Positions 9,402-21,000 of a stretch of DNA of 64,000 bases are shown here, piece after piece. The notes under the pieces were generated by a model. That model was not told where the DNA came from, did no database searches, and was given only the letters and a program-made list of their open reading frames with translations. The stretch is from Puccinia triticina (Eukaryota > Basidiomycota > Pucciniomycetes > Pucciniales > Pucciniaceae). The position numbers and the translations under genes were made by a program. Within the stretch, counting starts at the first letter, position 1; every line of letters starts with the position of its first letter. Where the stretch lies: positions 4,154,001 to 4,218,000 of the forward strand of contig NC_070561.1 of the NCBI RefSeq assembly GCF_026914185.1, in the 5' to 3' direction.

Positions 9402-9555
9402 AGGTGTTCAAAGTTGACTTGCATAAAATCATAAAATTTTAAGCAGAAATAAGAGCAATAGTTCAAAAATGGTACATAAAAAATTATCACCCAAAAGTTT
9501 TATGATTTTATGATTTTATGATTTGAAAATTTTATGATTTCAACTTTGAACACCT
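9402..9555. mobile_element. Short MITE (154 bp) with AGGTGTTCAAAGTTGA termini
   Basis: The left end AGGTGTTCAAAGTTGA is matched by TCAACTTTGAACACCT at the right end. Inside, ATAAAATCATAAAATTTT and its complement extend the arms, so nearly the whole element folds back. TA dinucleotides flank both ends, which could be the target duplication of a Tc1/mariner-like element. A similar right-end sequence appears near 58393. Confidence 0.7.
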
Positions 9556-9639
9556 TAAACGGGATATCCAGTCATCTCACTCTCCACCCTCCTGGGGTCT
9601 CCCCATGATAAACTCAGTGGAGCCAACAACATGACAAAA

Positions 9640-9830
9640 TGTGTTCAATGGGATTTCCCTGTTGTTCCCACAGACAAGGATTCCACAGCTGCCCTTGGGT
9701 TCCCTGTGGGGCTGATGGGAACCTCTATTTTTGTTCAACGGGATATCCTTGTTGTTCCCACAGACAAGGATTCCACGGCCATCCCTGGGCTCCTGGTGGA
9801 GCTGACAAGAACACTGTTTGATGGGTGGGC
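9640..9830 (+). repeat. Two tandem copies of a roughly 95-bp repeat
   Basis: The segment CCTTGTTGTTCCCACAGACA and neighbouring bases occur twice, about 95 bp apart, with moderate divergence. The open frame across it repeats VVPTDKDSTA and has no other sign of coding. Confidence 0.6.
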
Positions 9831-10229
9831 CAAACCAACTGTTGATTGTTAATTTGTCAGTCTCATCAAATCACTGCTCCCCCGGTTAGGTTTCCTCACC
9901 TCCAGAATTCAATGAAGTCCCACGCAAGCGGTCCCTTGCAAGGGCAAAGGCACTTTGCGGACTTCAACAAATCTCAACCCAATCTTTTCATCAAGGATTG
10001 CTCAGCCCATCTCCGCCAAACCCTCCCCCACCAAACAAGTCCTCCCGGTACCGCCTCACCCACAACTGGGTTGAGAACATCAACCACTCCTTTCTTTCAC
10101 TGGCTGCTCTGTTTACTGATGCAAGAACAAAACGGACTCGGAGGGGGTCGCATCAGCGGATCACTCAAGGATGGGGGTAAGTCCCACTCTCCTCACACTC
10201 GCTCATCTCTCCGCCCCGGCAAGACTGAA

Positions 10230-10635
10230 ATGCTGCGCTGCACTACAAAAAAGCGGTCTTTTAGCGCAGCGCAGTGGGGAACCGCTGGCCAGTCCGGCTG
10301 CGCTATACCGCTGCAAATAGCGGGGCCCTGCTTTTTCCCCGACCCAAAAAGCGGTAGCGCAGCGGGCAAGGCCTCTCCTTTCAGCGCCGCGCAGTGGCAA
10401 CCAAAAGAGCTGCGCTGGCCTTTTTTGGCTGGCAGCGCGGGAGCTCTACGCAGCCAGCTCAAAAAGCAGTAGCGCAGCAATGGTTACGCTGCGCTACCGC
10501 TGAAAGTAGCGGGTCCCTGCTTCTTGCCAGACCCAAAAAGTGGTAGCGCAGCGGGCAGGGCCACTACTTTCAGGGCAGCGCAGCGGCCACTAAAACTGCT
10601 GCGCTGCGCTTTTTGAAGTGCAGCGCTTTCACCCT
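10230..10635. repeat. GC-rich AGCGCAGCG-motif repeat, two units
   Basis: Two roughly 190-bp units are seen, at about 10310-10400 and 10498-10590. Each contains GACCCAAAAAG, GTAGCGCAGCGGGCA and a tract like CCTTTCAGCGC. AGCGCAGCG and its complement alternate, so the stretch can form many hairpins. The same short motif recurs in the element at 55009-55484 and around 63340-63480. Confidence 0.6.
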
Positions 10636-11472
10636 TGGCCCCGGCTAACACTGCTTGTTCTGTTGCCCTCAGGATTGCCAACAGCGACTTATTTGGTAAG
10701 TCTCTGGTGACGATGCCATCCCAGCTTATCTGGACCTGATTGGTGTTTTTGTATGTTTGGCTTGCCTTGGCAACCCTCTGACGGCCGTTCAAGTCCCGCA
10801 AACACAAACTTGGTGCCAACAGGCAACCGGCGCAGGGGATACCAAAGTTGGTGTACGCAAGAAAGTGCACAGTCTCCTCCTCTCAGTCCTTTCCATGCTG
10901 GGATTGCTGAGCCTTTCCGGCGGGTTTCAAGTAGCCTGAAGATCAAGGAAAGGATGAAGACTCTCCTGGAGAACAAGGCACTGATCTAGCGTCAAGCGGA
11001 TCAAACCAACACCTTGGCTTGCTCACCGCGAGAGGTGATAGATTGACACTTGGAGGGCTTACAATGTCACTCCCAAAACTACAAAGCACAGTGAGTTTTT
11101 TTACTGTTGCTTGAGCACATCGTGATGATATTGAAATCATGCTGATATTGCTTTAATAACCAGGTACACCCGCCTGGTTATTAAAGAGATATCAGCACTG
11201 GTTGATGGTACCAAGACCGCAACGGACCTCACCCTCATCTCTGTTGTTCTCCCCTCTGAGGACAAGGTACAGCAAGCCTTGCTCCACAGAGCCAAGGAGC
11301 CTACCACCAACAAGGACAACAACAGAGGTGCCACTGACTCATTTTAGCCTTGTTTCCTAATCATTTTTACTGTGTTTCCTCCCCTTTTTTCCCTTTTCTG
11401 CTGCTTGATTTTTTTCCTTTTGTTTTGTTTTCTATTTTTTTATGTTTTGAATATGGCCATTCATTTTGCAAT

Positions 11473-11505
11473 GCAGAATGTGGTACCCGTGGTACCACAT
11501 TCTGC
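11473..11505. repeat. Perfect 15-bp inverted repeat with 3-nt loop
   Basis: GCAGAATGTGGTACC is followed by CGT and then its exact complement. No T-run follows and no gene abuts it, so it is best recorded as an isolated cruciform-capable site. Confidence 0.8.
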
Positions 11506-11639
11506 TATATCTTGACCTGGCGGATTCAATCTGCTCTGTACCGGCAAACCAAGCCACACCACCCACAACAGACCACCTGAACCCGTGGAGCCCACCAATG
11601 AGCCACGTGGAATCCACGGGTTCAGTCATGGGCCCAACA

Positions 11640-12050
11640 CTTTGGTTGAGATCACGGTGATTCCTCAGGGAGCCTGCGCATCAAGTACACGTGGGCCCAA
11701 CCTTTCCGTCCGTATCACAAGGAGTCCTTGGGGGGCCCACGGAAAGCTGAAACCACTTGTGGAATCCTTGGGGGCATCACAAGGTGCCCTCGTGATGCCC
11801 ACGAGGGCGTGTGGACCAAATGCCGCTGGTCTGACCTTGCGCACCCCTTCACCGTGGGATCCATGTGGATTTGCGGTGGGCCCCACGTGGAGGGACTCCC
11901 CGGGGGTACTTGTTACCGTGAGGCAGTGTGGATCCAATGAGTGACACCAGATTGGTGAAACCAACGTGGAATTCATTGTGCCCCTGGCAATTGTGGGCTA
12001 CCCGTTGGAAATGGACAGGGGTCTTGGATCCTTGTTGCTCCAACAAGAAA
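11640..12050. repeat. Dispersed repeat family, copy 1
   Basis: It shares ordered blocks with 14060-14360: GTATCACAAGGAGTCCTTG, GTGTGGACCA..GCCGCTGGTC and ACTCCCCGGG. Part also resembles 9180-9390 (GTGAAACCcACGTGGATT-type block). No coding potential is seen. Confidence 0.55.
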
Positions 12051-12353
12051 AACTTCAGTGGACTCCCTGCGAGTCAATCTATTTGCGGTGGAGTCCACAA
12101 GAATAGCTTTTGTGTGCCGTGGAAGCCACACTTGTCAATAGGGGGCTTCAAACCACCTCCAGGAAGTTGTCCAGGTTGGACTTTCCAGGAAAAAACCACA
12201 ACCTGGAACTCCTCCTGCAGACCTGGACTCCTGACCAGCTCCAGGAAATCAGGAAAAACTGGTGCAAAACAGAGAAACTAAACCCTTTCAAACCTCAGCC
12301 CCGAACTGAACTGAACCCCTGGGAGTTTTTATTTGCCATCTTCCCACCGCTGC

Positions 12354-12830
12354 TTGATGACCAGTACAAACTGGTCATCAAGCTATGACCAGTACAAACT
12401 GGTCATCAAGCAATGACCAGTACAAACTGGTCATCAATCAATGAACAGTGCAAACTGGTCATTGAGCAATGAACAGTACAAACTGGTCATCAAGGTGACT
12501 GGAGCTTCTTGATTGCTGGTTTGACCAGTCATTGAGGGAACTCAAACCCTCTCAATGGTTGGTTTGCCCGTTCATTGAGAGGGCTCAAGCTTCTCAATGA
12601 CCAGTACAAACTGGTCATTGAGATGACTCAAGCTTCTTGATGACCAAGCAGACCGGTCATCAAGCTGCTCAATGACCATTACACACTGGTCATTGAGATG
12701 ACTCAAGCTTCTCAATGACTGGTCTGGACGGTCAATGGGCAAAATCAAACCCTCTCAATGACCGGCCTGCCTGGTCATCAAGAGGGCTCAAGCTGCTCAA
12801 TGACCCGTACAAACTGTGTTGAGATAGTGT
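12354..12830. repeat. Palindromic minisatellite A
   Basis: The array is built from the dyad TGACCAGTACAAACTGGTCA spaced by TCAAGCAA-like linkers; the first units repeat every 30 or so bases and later ones become degenerate. Linkers such as TCAAGCTTCTTGA are also near-palindromic. The flanks at 12138-12290 and 13460-13640 share CCACCTCCAGGAAG and TTTCCAGGAAAA blocks, partly inverted. Confidence 0.85.
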
Positions 12831-13039
12831 ATTAGCATTTCACTATGTTTTATGCTTCTAATCTATACACCCACAACTCAGCCTATGTTGTGCATGTATA
12901 TAGTGTATTTTTTTCCCTCACTGTGATTTACTCACTGAATGATTATTACACGTTGACTCAATATGCTGGACCATGTCCATGACATCTATGATCTTGTCAT
13001 CTCTCATAGTTCTTGTGTCACCTTTGTTACCCTCAACAA

Positions 13040-13260
13040 ACTGCTCATCAAGATGACTCAACTTCTCAATGACCGGTCTGACCAGTCATTGAGAGAACTC
13101 AAGCTCCTCAATGACTGGTCTGGATTTTCATTGGGAGCACTCAAACCCTATCAATAACCGGCTTGTACGGGTCATTGAGAGGAATCAAGCTGCTCAATGA
13201 ACAGTGCAAACTGGTTGTTGATATGACCAAAAACTTCTTGATGGCCAGTTTGTACCATCC
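13040..13260. repeat. Palindromic minisatellite A, second block
   Basis: It continues the motif family of the array at 12354 after about 200 bp of AT-rich sequence, with units like TCAATGACCGGTCTGACC and CAGTCATTGAGAG. Units are more degenerate than in the first block. Confidence 0.75.
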
Positions 13261-14059
13261 ATCTAGAGTGCAAACCAGTGGTGTGGTGGGTGTTGATGAG
13301 TTTAGGAGGCACAAAATCATCATCACAATAGCACTTCGGGACCCCGGCGCAATGGAATATACTTGGAAAAACTCTCCTCCATTTTCTGGGAGTGATTTCT
13401 GGGTCTGATCATTTCCTGTACTCAAACATTTGGGGGGACTCAAACTCTTTTGGTGAGGGTTTTTTTTCCTGGAAATGCCAACCTGGACCGCTTCCTGGAG
13501 GTGGTTTGAAACCCCCTATTGATCCAGGAAGCGTTCCAGGTCGGAGTTTCCAGGAAAATGACCAACCTGGAACACTTCCTGCGGACCTGATCTCCTTCTC
13601 CCTATCCCCTTCCAGGACCTCCAGGACCACAGGAAATCAGGAAAAATTCAACCAAATAAGAGACCAATCAGACCTTTTTCTCAAACCCCGGTCCCCCAAT
13701 TTTTTTTATGACATTAAACACTCGGCTCACCAACTCTTCCCGTCTTTGCCGCTACCTGAAACCAACTCTAACCACGCACACCACCCACCATGCCACCCAA
13801 GAAGCAACAAACTCAGTAAGATAACACCGCCAGCCAAGCCAAGGAGAAGAAGGCACTGGTAGTGTGGTAAAAGGATGGCAAAAACAGTGGAAACTGAAGT
13901 TGCACGTCCAAGTGATTGCAATGCAGCCGCTTGGCACCCTGGCAATGCAACTTTATGACATTATATCCAACAGATTTAGAATGGTGCCTCTTCCACCATA
14001 AGTGGATACCACAGAAAAGCTCAGGGTGTTGTGAAGCCCACCAAGGATCCATTTGGAGC

Positions 14060-14360
14060 CAACCATTTGACTCATGGTGGGGCTTCCGTGGCCTGGGTAT
14101 CTTGTTTGTATCACAAGGAGTCCTTGCTGTGCCCACAGAAAGCCCAAGGCTTCCGTGGATTTGTCAAGGTTATCCCATGGATACCCCGGATCAAATTGAT
14201 GGTGAGAACGTGGGCGTGTGGACCAGGAGCCGCTGGTCCGCCCGCTGCACGGTTTCATTGTGGAGTCCTTGTGGATTCCAAGTGATGTCCCTGTGGAGGT
14301 ACTCCCCGGGTGTAGAGCATCTGCATCTGTGGCTAAGTTAGCCCGGATTAGGGCACTTAG
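14060..14360. repeat. Dispersed repeat family, copy 2
   Basis: Its blocks match copy 1 at 11640-12050 in the same order and orientation. It ends with GCTAAGTTAGCCCGGATTAG, also present at 9241. It lies just outside the left end of the Harbinger element. Confidence 0.55.
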
Positions 14361-14722
14361 TCCACCCCTGCATCCACATTGGCTTGGATCCTTGGGATCA
14401 ACCTGAGCCAGAGCTCCATTTGAAGCTTGTGGGGTCTACATGTAGACACCACTAGTCCTCAGAATAAACACAAAATGCATATTCATCATGCTCCAAAGCA
14501 TGAAATCTATGTGTTTAGGTTCCCAACACATAAAATACAGGCACCTATGAGCATCCTTACCGGTGCGGCTAGTTTGGCTCACAGCTAAAATTGGAAATTA
14601 GCTTAGCTAAGTTAGCGCGGCCGTTTCAACAACACCGGTCTCAGCTAAACCATTGAGCTATACTAGTAAGCTCGCCCAATCACACTCAACCGTACCAGTA
14701 GTGATCTTAGCTACTGCAAACC

Positions 14723-15250
14723 ATGGACCGTGAACGCAAGTGATGCCGCCTTCTTGATGACCTGTTTGGATTTGAAACTGAGGACGAAGAAGATGAAATC
14801 GACTCACTAGAAGAATTTGATCTCAAAAGTGACAAAGAGGAGAACCCTAAGCCTGAAGTCCAACGCCGCCCAAACAAAGAGAGACGACATGCGGAAGGAC
14901 ACGCAAAGCTGATGAAGGATTACCTTTTTGGAAGATTCGACTTACAATGATAATGATTTTGTACGCCAATTTCCGACTCAGGAAGGAGCTTTTCCTGAAA
15001 ATTGTCCAAGATGTGGAGTCAGCGTGCCCTTACTTTGTTCAGAAACCAGTATGTGCTTTGCTTTTTTCTTTCTAATCTGTCTAAATAGAAGGAACACTAA
15101 CAAACTGCAATCCAATCTAGGACTGTACTGGCAAGCTTCCAAAAGATCACCTCTGCGCTTTGACAGCTAGCGTATGGATGCGCAATATATATGGATGCAA
15201 CGGACAAATACTGTTGGCTAAGCTAAGCAACGGCGCAGTCCAAAGGCGTA
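14723..15250 (+). pseudogene. Harbinger transposase, N-terminal part, broken
   Basis: The ATG at 14723 opens an acidic N-terminus (FETEDEEDEIDSLEEFDL) interrupted after six codons by TGA. After two small frameshifts near 14930 and 14975 the frames give a segment around FLKIVQDVESACPYF, typical of the region before the DDE domain in HARBI1-like proteins. An intron of 72 bp (15049-15120, GTATGT...CTAG) separates it from DCTGKLPKDHLCALTASVWM. The reading then reaches MDATDKYCWL near 15190 and stops. The remainder of the transposase resumes at 29716, beyond the DIRS-like insertion. The stop and frameshifts make it a pseudogene. Confidence 0.75.
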
Positions 15251-15436
15251 CTTAAGAGTTTAATGTGTTTTCAATATGACAGCATAGTATAGAACAGTTG
15301 TTAAATAATTACAGCCGTTAGCACATATCGTGGTATTTTAATCCGGTAGGTAAGCTTTTTTATCAAGATTGGATGCATCATGCGGCGCCGCTTGGTTACA
15401 AGAGTCGTATTGATATTTCAATTGTAATCAGTTATA

Positions 15437-17153
15437 ATGGTCGAAAAAAGCGTGACTAGAGCGGTGGCTGCCAAGCGTGTCAATGCGGTAGCTAGAAGAG
15501 AAGAAGCTGTTGTAGCAGAATCGTTGACTCCAAGTATTCTTGTTGGAAATGATGATCCACAACGTGAGGCAGAGGCCAATTTGGACAATGAGTTTTTAAC
15601 TCCAGACGGCAGTGATAGACTGACTAAAAGTGAGGCCGGTTCCTCATTCAAATTATTGAATATCACATAGAGATTTGCTTTGCAATTCTGATTTGTTATG
15701 GTTCCTAGCACCAGCAGGGCCAATGGATGTTTTGGATTTAGATGCGATTATATTGGTCCCGAAGTTGCCCAAATCTACCGTAGAGGCAATTTTGAACAGT
15801 ACCAATGTACCCCCTCCGGCAGTTGTAGTATCAGAAGACATTGATTGAGAGAGAGCCCATATCTGGGAAAAGATAAAAGAAGCTCAACAGGCCGGCGATG
15901 ATATCTTGGTCAAATATTTGATGAACACATCTAGGTTGACTGATTCAGCCAAAAGTAAACCATGTATCACGAGGACAGTTTCAGCCACTCCGGTGCTCTT
16001 GACAGTTGAACCTAGAATTTTCGCGAAATCGGTTAAGGCGGAAAAAGAATTGGGTCTAGTCCACGCGATAGGTGCGGTGTCTAGCCATCACAATGTGGGG
16101 TCTACTCCATTTTTTGATGAAAACATTAAGGCTTTAAGGGCACCCTTGCCTCTGACTATATTTAACAATGGTGAGATTTTTTATTTTTTGTCCTTCGAGG
16201 AATCGGTAATAGTTTTCCAAGTCTGATGAATAATTGGTTATCAGAATGGAAGAAGAGGGCCATTCACGCCCACATAAATATGAAAACTTCTAGAGCGGTT
16301 GAATCGGAGAAAGCCTACAAGGGCTTAGCGTATCCGTCCGAATGGACCCAGACCCATTCAGATTGGACCAACAATCATTGCAACTTCTATTTGACGCTGA
16401 GAGACGTATATGGCATGGAGTTCTTTGCCGCGAGATTGTTGGTACACAAAGAACACTGCAACGCGATAGCGGCGGGCGGTTACGGGTTTATGACGGCTCT
16501 CCGTTACGACATGGCCATTAGAATGACCGCGTTCGCTCACCGCATTGCATCAGAAGAAGGTTCCGCGATTCAGGACACATCAATCCAACAACAAACGCTC
16601 ATAGGAGAACTCTACGTTACTGTGCAAACTTTCGGAGAAGCGGGTTGGAAAGAGAACCGTTACGCTCTGGGTCAAGAATACGCTCATGCGGATCCAGAGA
16701 TAGGAGTCTTCGCGGGTTTGGCGCGAAATAAAGGTTGACCAGTTGTGTTTAGCAATTTCAAAGCCCCACACACTCCGGTATACGGAGCGCCTCAACATTA
16801 CCAGCACACCTCCGGATACGCTTCAGAAGCAGTCCAATACCAAGGCTTCAAGAGACCTGGGCCTCAAGGGAGGTAACAAGGATTTTTCTCAGATTATAAC
16901 AGATTCGCGCCAAACTATAATCCAAGCGGCTTCGCGGCATCACAAGGTGGGGATCCGAAGAGACGGTTACGAGGCTACCAAGGTTCCAACTTTGTGGAGG
17001 GATATGTCAACAAACGTCATGCCAAATCAACCTGTTACGGTCAACAAGGGGCAAACGCGCCCAATTACAACCCACAGGGCGGCTCAGGAAATCCCACCAA
17101 GTAGGTGGTCTTTCGAGATTTCCTCATTTCACCTTGTTTTTCTTTTGTCTTGA
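15437..17153 (+). pseudogene. Gag-like protein of DIRS-like element A, broken
   Basis: The frames from 15437, 15690, 15850 and 16245 align in order with the Gag-like protein of the second DIRS-like element at 49116-50742. Shared blocks include RAPLPLTIFN versus GPLPLTIFN and a basic/aromatic region with ALRYD versus GLRYD. Stops near 15668 and 15847 break the N-terminal part. An intron fits at 16171-16244 (GTGAGA...TATCAG, 74 bp): removing it joins the codons for FNN to EWKKRAI, as in the second copy. The C-terminal portion, like that of its relative, is rich in Gly, Asn and Gln after small frameshifts. No enzymatic motif is present, and the function as a nucleocapsid is inferred from position. 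Confidence 0.65.
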
Positions 17154-17389
17154 TGTAACACCACAAAGTTTTTAGGCCCACAGGGTCACATCCCTGTTTA
17201 AAGAATCCCCCTTTTTTTGTCCAGTTTTCTTCTTCAGATTTTTTGTGCTGGTGCCCAGCCAATGCTGAACAGAATTGTTGTACGAGATTACACATATCTA
17301 ACTGTTGCAATTACCTTTGTTTCTCTCTTTGCTTGTTGCTTGTGTTGCCAATGATTAGGGTGCATTGGCCTTTAACAGTCTCCTGCAAG

Positions 17390-17774
17390 ATGGACGTGCC
17401 AGAATGGAGGAAAGCTTTGGGTAAAGCCGGTCTGTTGCCAGAACTGGAGGAAATATTGACAGGTTTTAAGTGCGGTTTTGACCAGGGCATACCATCTCAC
17501 AAGATTGGGGATTTGCGCTGGTTCACCCCAGACAACCATAGTTTGGCTAAGGATGCAGAAGGAAAAATCCAGAAGTTGATTGCCTAAGAGGTGGCGGCGG
17601 ATTGGATGTTCGGCCCTTTTTCACACAACAAGGTGTCAAAATTTTTTCCTTTCTTCAGGTCAAGCCCCCCTTGGTTCCGTCGTCAACGCAGACGGGAACA
17701 TGAGACCAATAAATGATTTATCATTTCCGCGGCACAACACTGACACACCATCCATCAACTCCTTTGTCAACAAA
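17390..17774 (+). pseudogene. DIRS-like reverse transcriptase A, N-terminal part, split by CACTA insertion
   Basis: The ATG at 17390 opens MDVPEWRKALGKAGL, then GFDQGIPSHKIGDLRW and, after a TAA at 17585, EVAADWMFGPF. A frameshift near 17640 leads to PLGSVVNADGNMRPINDLSF and TPSINSFVN, the RT region that precedes the conserved DWEKAYRQIP block. The frame is then cut at 17774 by the CACTA element. The codons GTC AAC AAA before the break continue exactly as GAA ATG at 27918 once one AAA is counted as the target duplication. The second copy at 47842-49019 confirms the alignment. Confidence 0.85.
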
Positions 17775-18070
17775 CACTACCAAGATGGATGAATTTGCAA
17801 TGTCATATATTGATCAATATAGCGTATATTGATCAACTTTTTTTTATTCCTCTTGATACCTTTGTCTGTGTTCCATGTCTCCTTAATACTCTTCTATAAT
17901 CTCTCTCCTTCCCCCTGTGTTAGCTTCAAGCCACAGGTATATTTTCTTTTATTTGCCTGATAACATTCATAAATTTCTACGTACACCATTCAATCCTTCA
18001 TGAAAAAAAGACATTGCAAGTTTTAGGTAGGATTAATCCAGGAAGGCTGAGGGGTCTCAATTTTTTTTTT
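17775..18070. repeat. Left terminal arm of the CACTA element, outer part
   Basis: It pairs with 27630-27914. Matching landmarks in order are TTGATCAATATA repeats, TTCCATGTCTCCTTAATACT, CTGTGTTAGCTTCAAGCCAC and GGTCTCAATTTTTTTT. The arm is then cut by the foldback-like insertion and resumes at 23446. Confidence 0.88.
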
Positions 18071-18074
18071 TTTT

Positions 18075-21000
18075 TTTTTTTGTACTTCAACAATTGATGT
18101 TATCAGAATTCTTCAAATCTACTTTTTTTCAAAAAAGGAAAAACATTGACCCCTGACCGCTCTGATGATATCATCCTGCATACAGTTTTAATTTGGTTGG
18201 TTGAACTTCCTGAAGATTTTGCACATCATACTTGAAGTGCTACATGCATAGAAGGCCTTTTTGAAATTAGTTTACCATGGTTTAGCATCTTTTCCTCAGG
18301 TTCTTTTTTTATCTACTTTTGTTATCAATCACAGATTAATGAGGAATATTTCAGCTTAAAATTTCATTGGAGAATTGTTCTGCATATAAAACCCAGAAAT
18401 ATTGTGTTTTGGGTCACATCCTTTATGCAGCAGCTACAATCTAATCAATTGCCAAATATCACTACTTTGGTAGTTTCTTGGTCTTTCTACCACTAGATCT
18501 CATCCCAGCATGGAATTCTTCCAAGATATTGTAACCAAAATTTTGACAAGCCCCCAAGGTTTCATTATCTACCTTTACTGACCAGAAAATCCGCCAAATG
18601 CAGCAACTACAGTATGATCAGTTCCCAAATATCACTATTTTTGGTAGTTTCTTGGTGTTTCTGCCACTATATCTCATCCTAGCGTGGGAATCCTCTTGCC
18701 AGATGGTTACAAAAATGTTTACACACCCCCAAAGATTCATTACGTACCTTTGCTGACCACAAAACCCCCAAATGTAGCAGCTACAGTCTGATCAGTTCCC
18801 AAATATCACTACTTTGGTAGTTTCTTCCAATTTCTGCCACTATATCTCATCCCAGAGTGGGAATACTTCTCCAAGACGGTGACAAAAATGTTGACAAGCG
18901 CCCAAATTTTCATTTTGTACCTTGACTGACCACGAAACCTCCAAATGTAGCAGCTACAGTCTGATCAGTTCCCAAATATCACTACTTTGGTAGTTTCTTG
19001 GTGTTTCTGCCACTATATCTCATCCCAGCATGGGAATCCTTCTGTCAGACGGTGACCAAAATTTTTACAAGCCCTCAAAGTGTCATTGTGTACCTTTAAT
19101 GACCACAAAACCCCCAAATGTAGCAGCTACAGTCTGATCAGTTTCCAAATATCACTAATTTGGTAGTCTCTTTTTCCGCCACTATATCTCATCCCAGCGT
19201 GGGTATCCTTCTGCCATATGGTTACGAAAATCTTTAAAGATTCATTCAGTACCTTTACTGACCACAAAACCTCCAAATGTAGCAGCTATAGTCTGATCAG
19301 TTCCCAAATATCACTACTTTGGTAGTTTCTTGGTGCTTCTGCCACTATATCTCATCCCAGCGTGAGAATCCTTCTGCCATATGGTTACCAAATTGTTGAC
19401 AGGCCCCGAAGATTCATCATCTACCTTTACTGACCACAAAACCTCCAAATGTAGCAGCTACAGTCTGATCAGTTCCCAAATATCACTACTTTGGTAGTTT
19501 CTTGGTGTTCCTGCCACTATATCTCTCCCCAGCGTGGGAATCCTTCTGCCAGACGGTGACCAAAATGTTAAAAAGCCCTCAAATTTTCATTATGTACCTT
19601 TACTGACCACAAAACCCCCAAATGTGGCAGCTAAAGTCTGATCAGTTCCCAAATATCACTCCTTTGGGGGTTTATGGGTGTTTCTACCACTATATCTGAT
19701 CCCAGCGTGGGAATCCTTCTGTCAGATGGTGACCAAAATTTTGACAAGCCCCCAAAGTATCATTTTGTACCTTTACTGACCACAAAACCCCCAAATGTAG
19801 CAGCTACAGTCTGATAAGTTCCCAAATATCACTACTTTGGTAGTTTCTTGTGTTTCTGCCACTATATCTCATCCCAGCATGGGAATCCTGCTTCCAGGCA
19901 GTGACCAAAAATTGTACAAGCCCCCAAAGTTTCATCATGTACCTTGACTAACCACAAAACCTCCAAATGTAGCAGCTACAGTCTGATCAGTTCCCAAATA
20001 GTGTCAGCCTGTAGGTAACTAACCGTGTCTGAGAGGGTTGTTACTAGCAAGATGATGGTGTAAGATGCCAAGGATGGGCCAATGGGTTCGTGGTAAGACA
20101 TGTAAAAGGTTTCACTCTATCAGTAATCTTGACTGAGAGGCTTGCTCAATTAAGGCGCATCCAGATCAACACAGGGTGTTAATAGGCATCCAAGGAATAA
20201 CTCAACTTGGGTTCGTGGTTTTACCTACAGAAAGGTAAGGGTAATCAAGAGTTGATGTTATTCCTGAATTGAAAGATGGGTGAGAATGAAGGCACTGTTT
20301 AACTATGTATGTGTGAAACCTTGCTATAATAATATTCTGAGGGATAAACAGTCCTGGGGGGCGTGTTTATATAGAGGGGAAAAGAGCAGGAGGGAACATG
20401 AGGCCCTTGGAGGCGCTTCAGGACCAGGGGGGAACTGGAAGCGCTCAATGGAAGCAGATCCTCATGAGGATCAACATTGGAAATGATCAGGGCAGTGTAA
20501 TGATCAGTACTGATCCTAGATCAGTAGCTGTGCACACTAGCTGATCATAACCAATCAGTGATTCCATTCAGTGCTCTTTGAATTGGATTACATCATGTAT
20601 TGTTTATGTATTTATGTAAATGGGGACTGAGGCGTAACAGGGGATAAATGAGTGATACCTGTCTTGGGGTATTTCATGTGTACAGTAATATTACAATGTA
20701 TTGTAATCTTACTGTTGCACGTAACTTAACTCTCATAACAACAGTAAATTATGGTAACTGTATTTAACTATGGTTATCTGTAATTTAATGTATAACAGGA
20801 GTACATTCTTAAGCTTGTATCTAATGATATACATATGTAATAAAGGTGTAAAAAGGAATGTACTATATGTAATGTGAACAATTACAGGTATTTGGTACGT
20901 GTAAGGTACTGTGGCATGTACTCTGTGGCTGAGGTAGTTTCTTGGTGTTTCTGCCACTTTATCTCATCCCAACGTGGGAATCCTTCTGCCATATGGTTAT

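Noticed and set aside
19997..20934. Solo LTR inside the foldback element
   Set aside because: No TG...CA borders with a target duplication could be found, so only an unclassified insertion is recorded.
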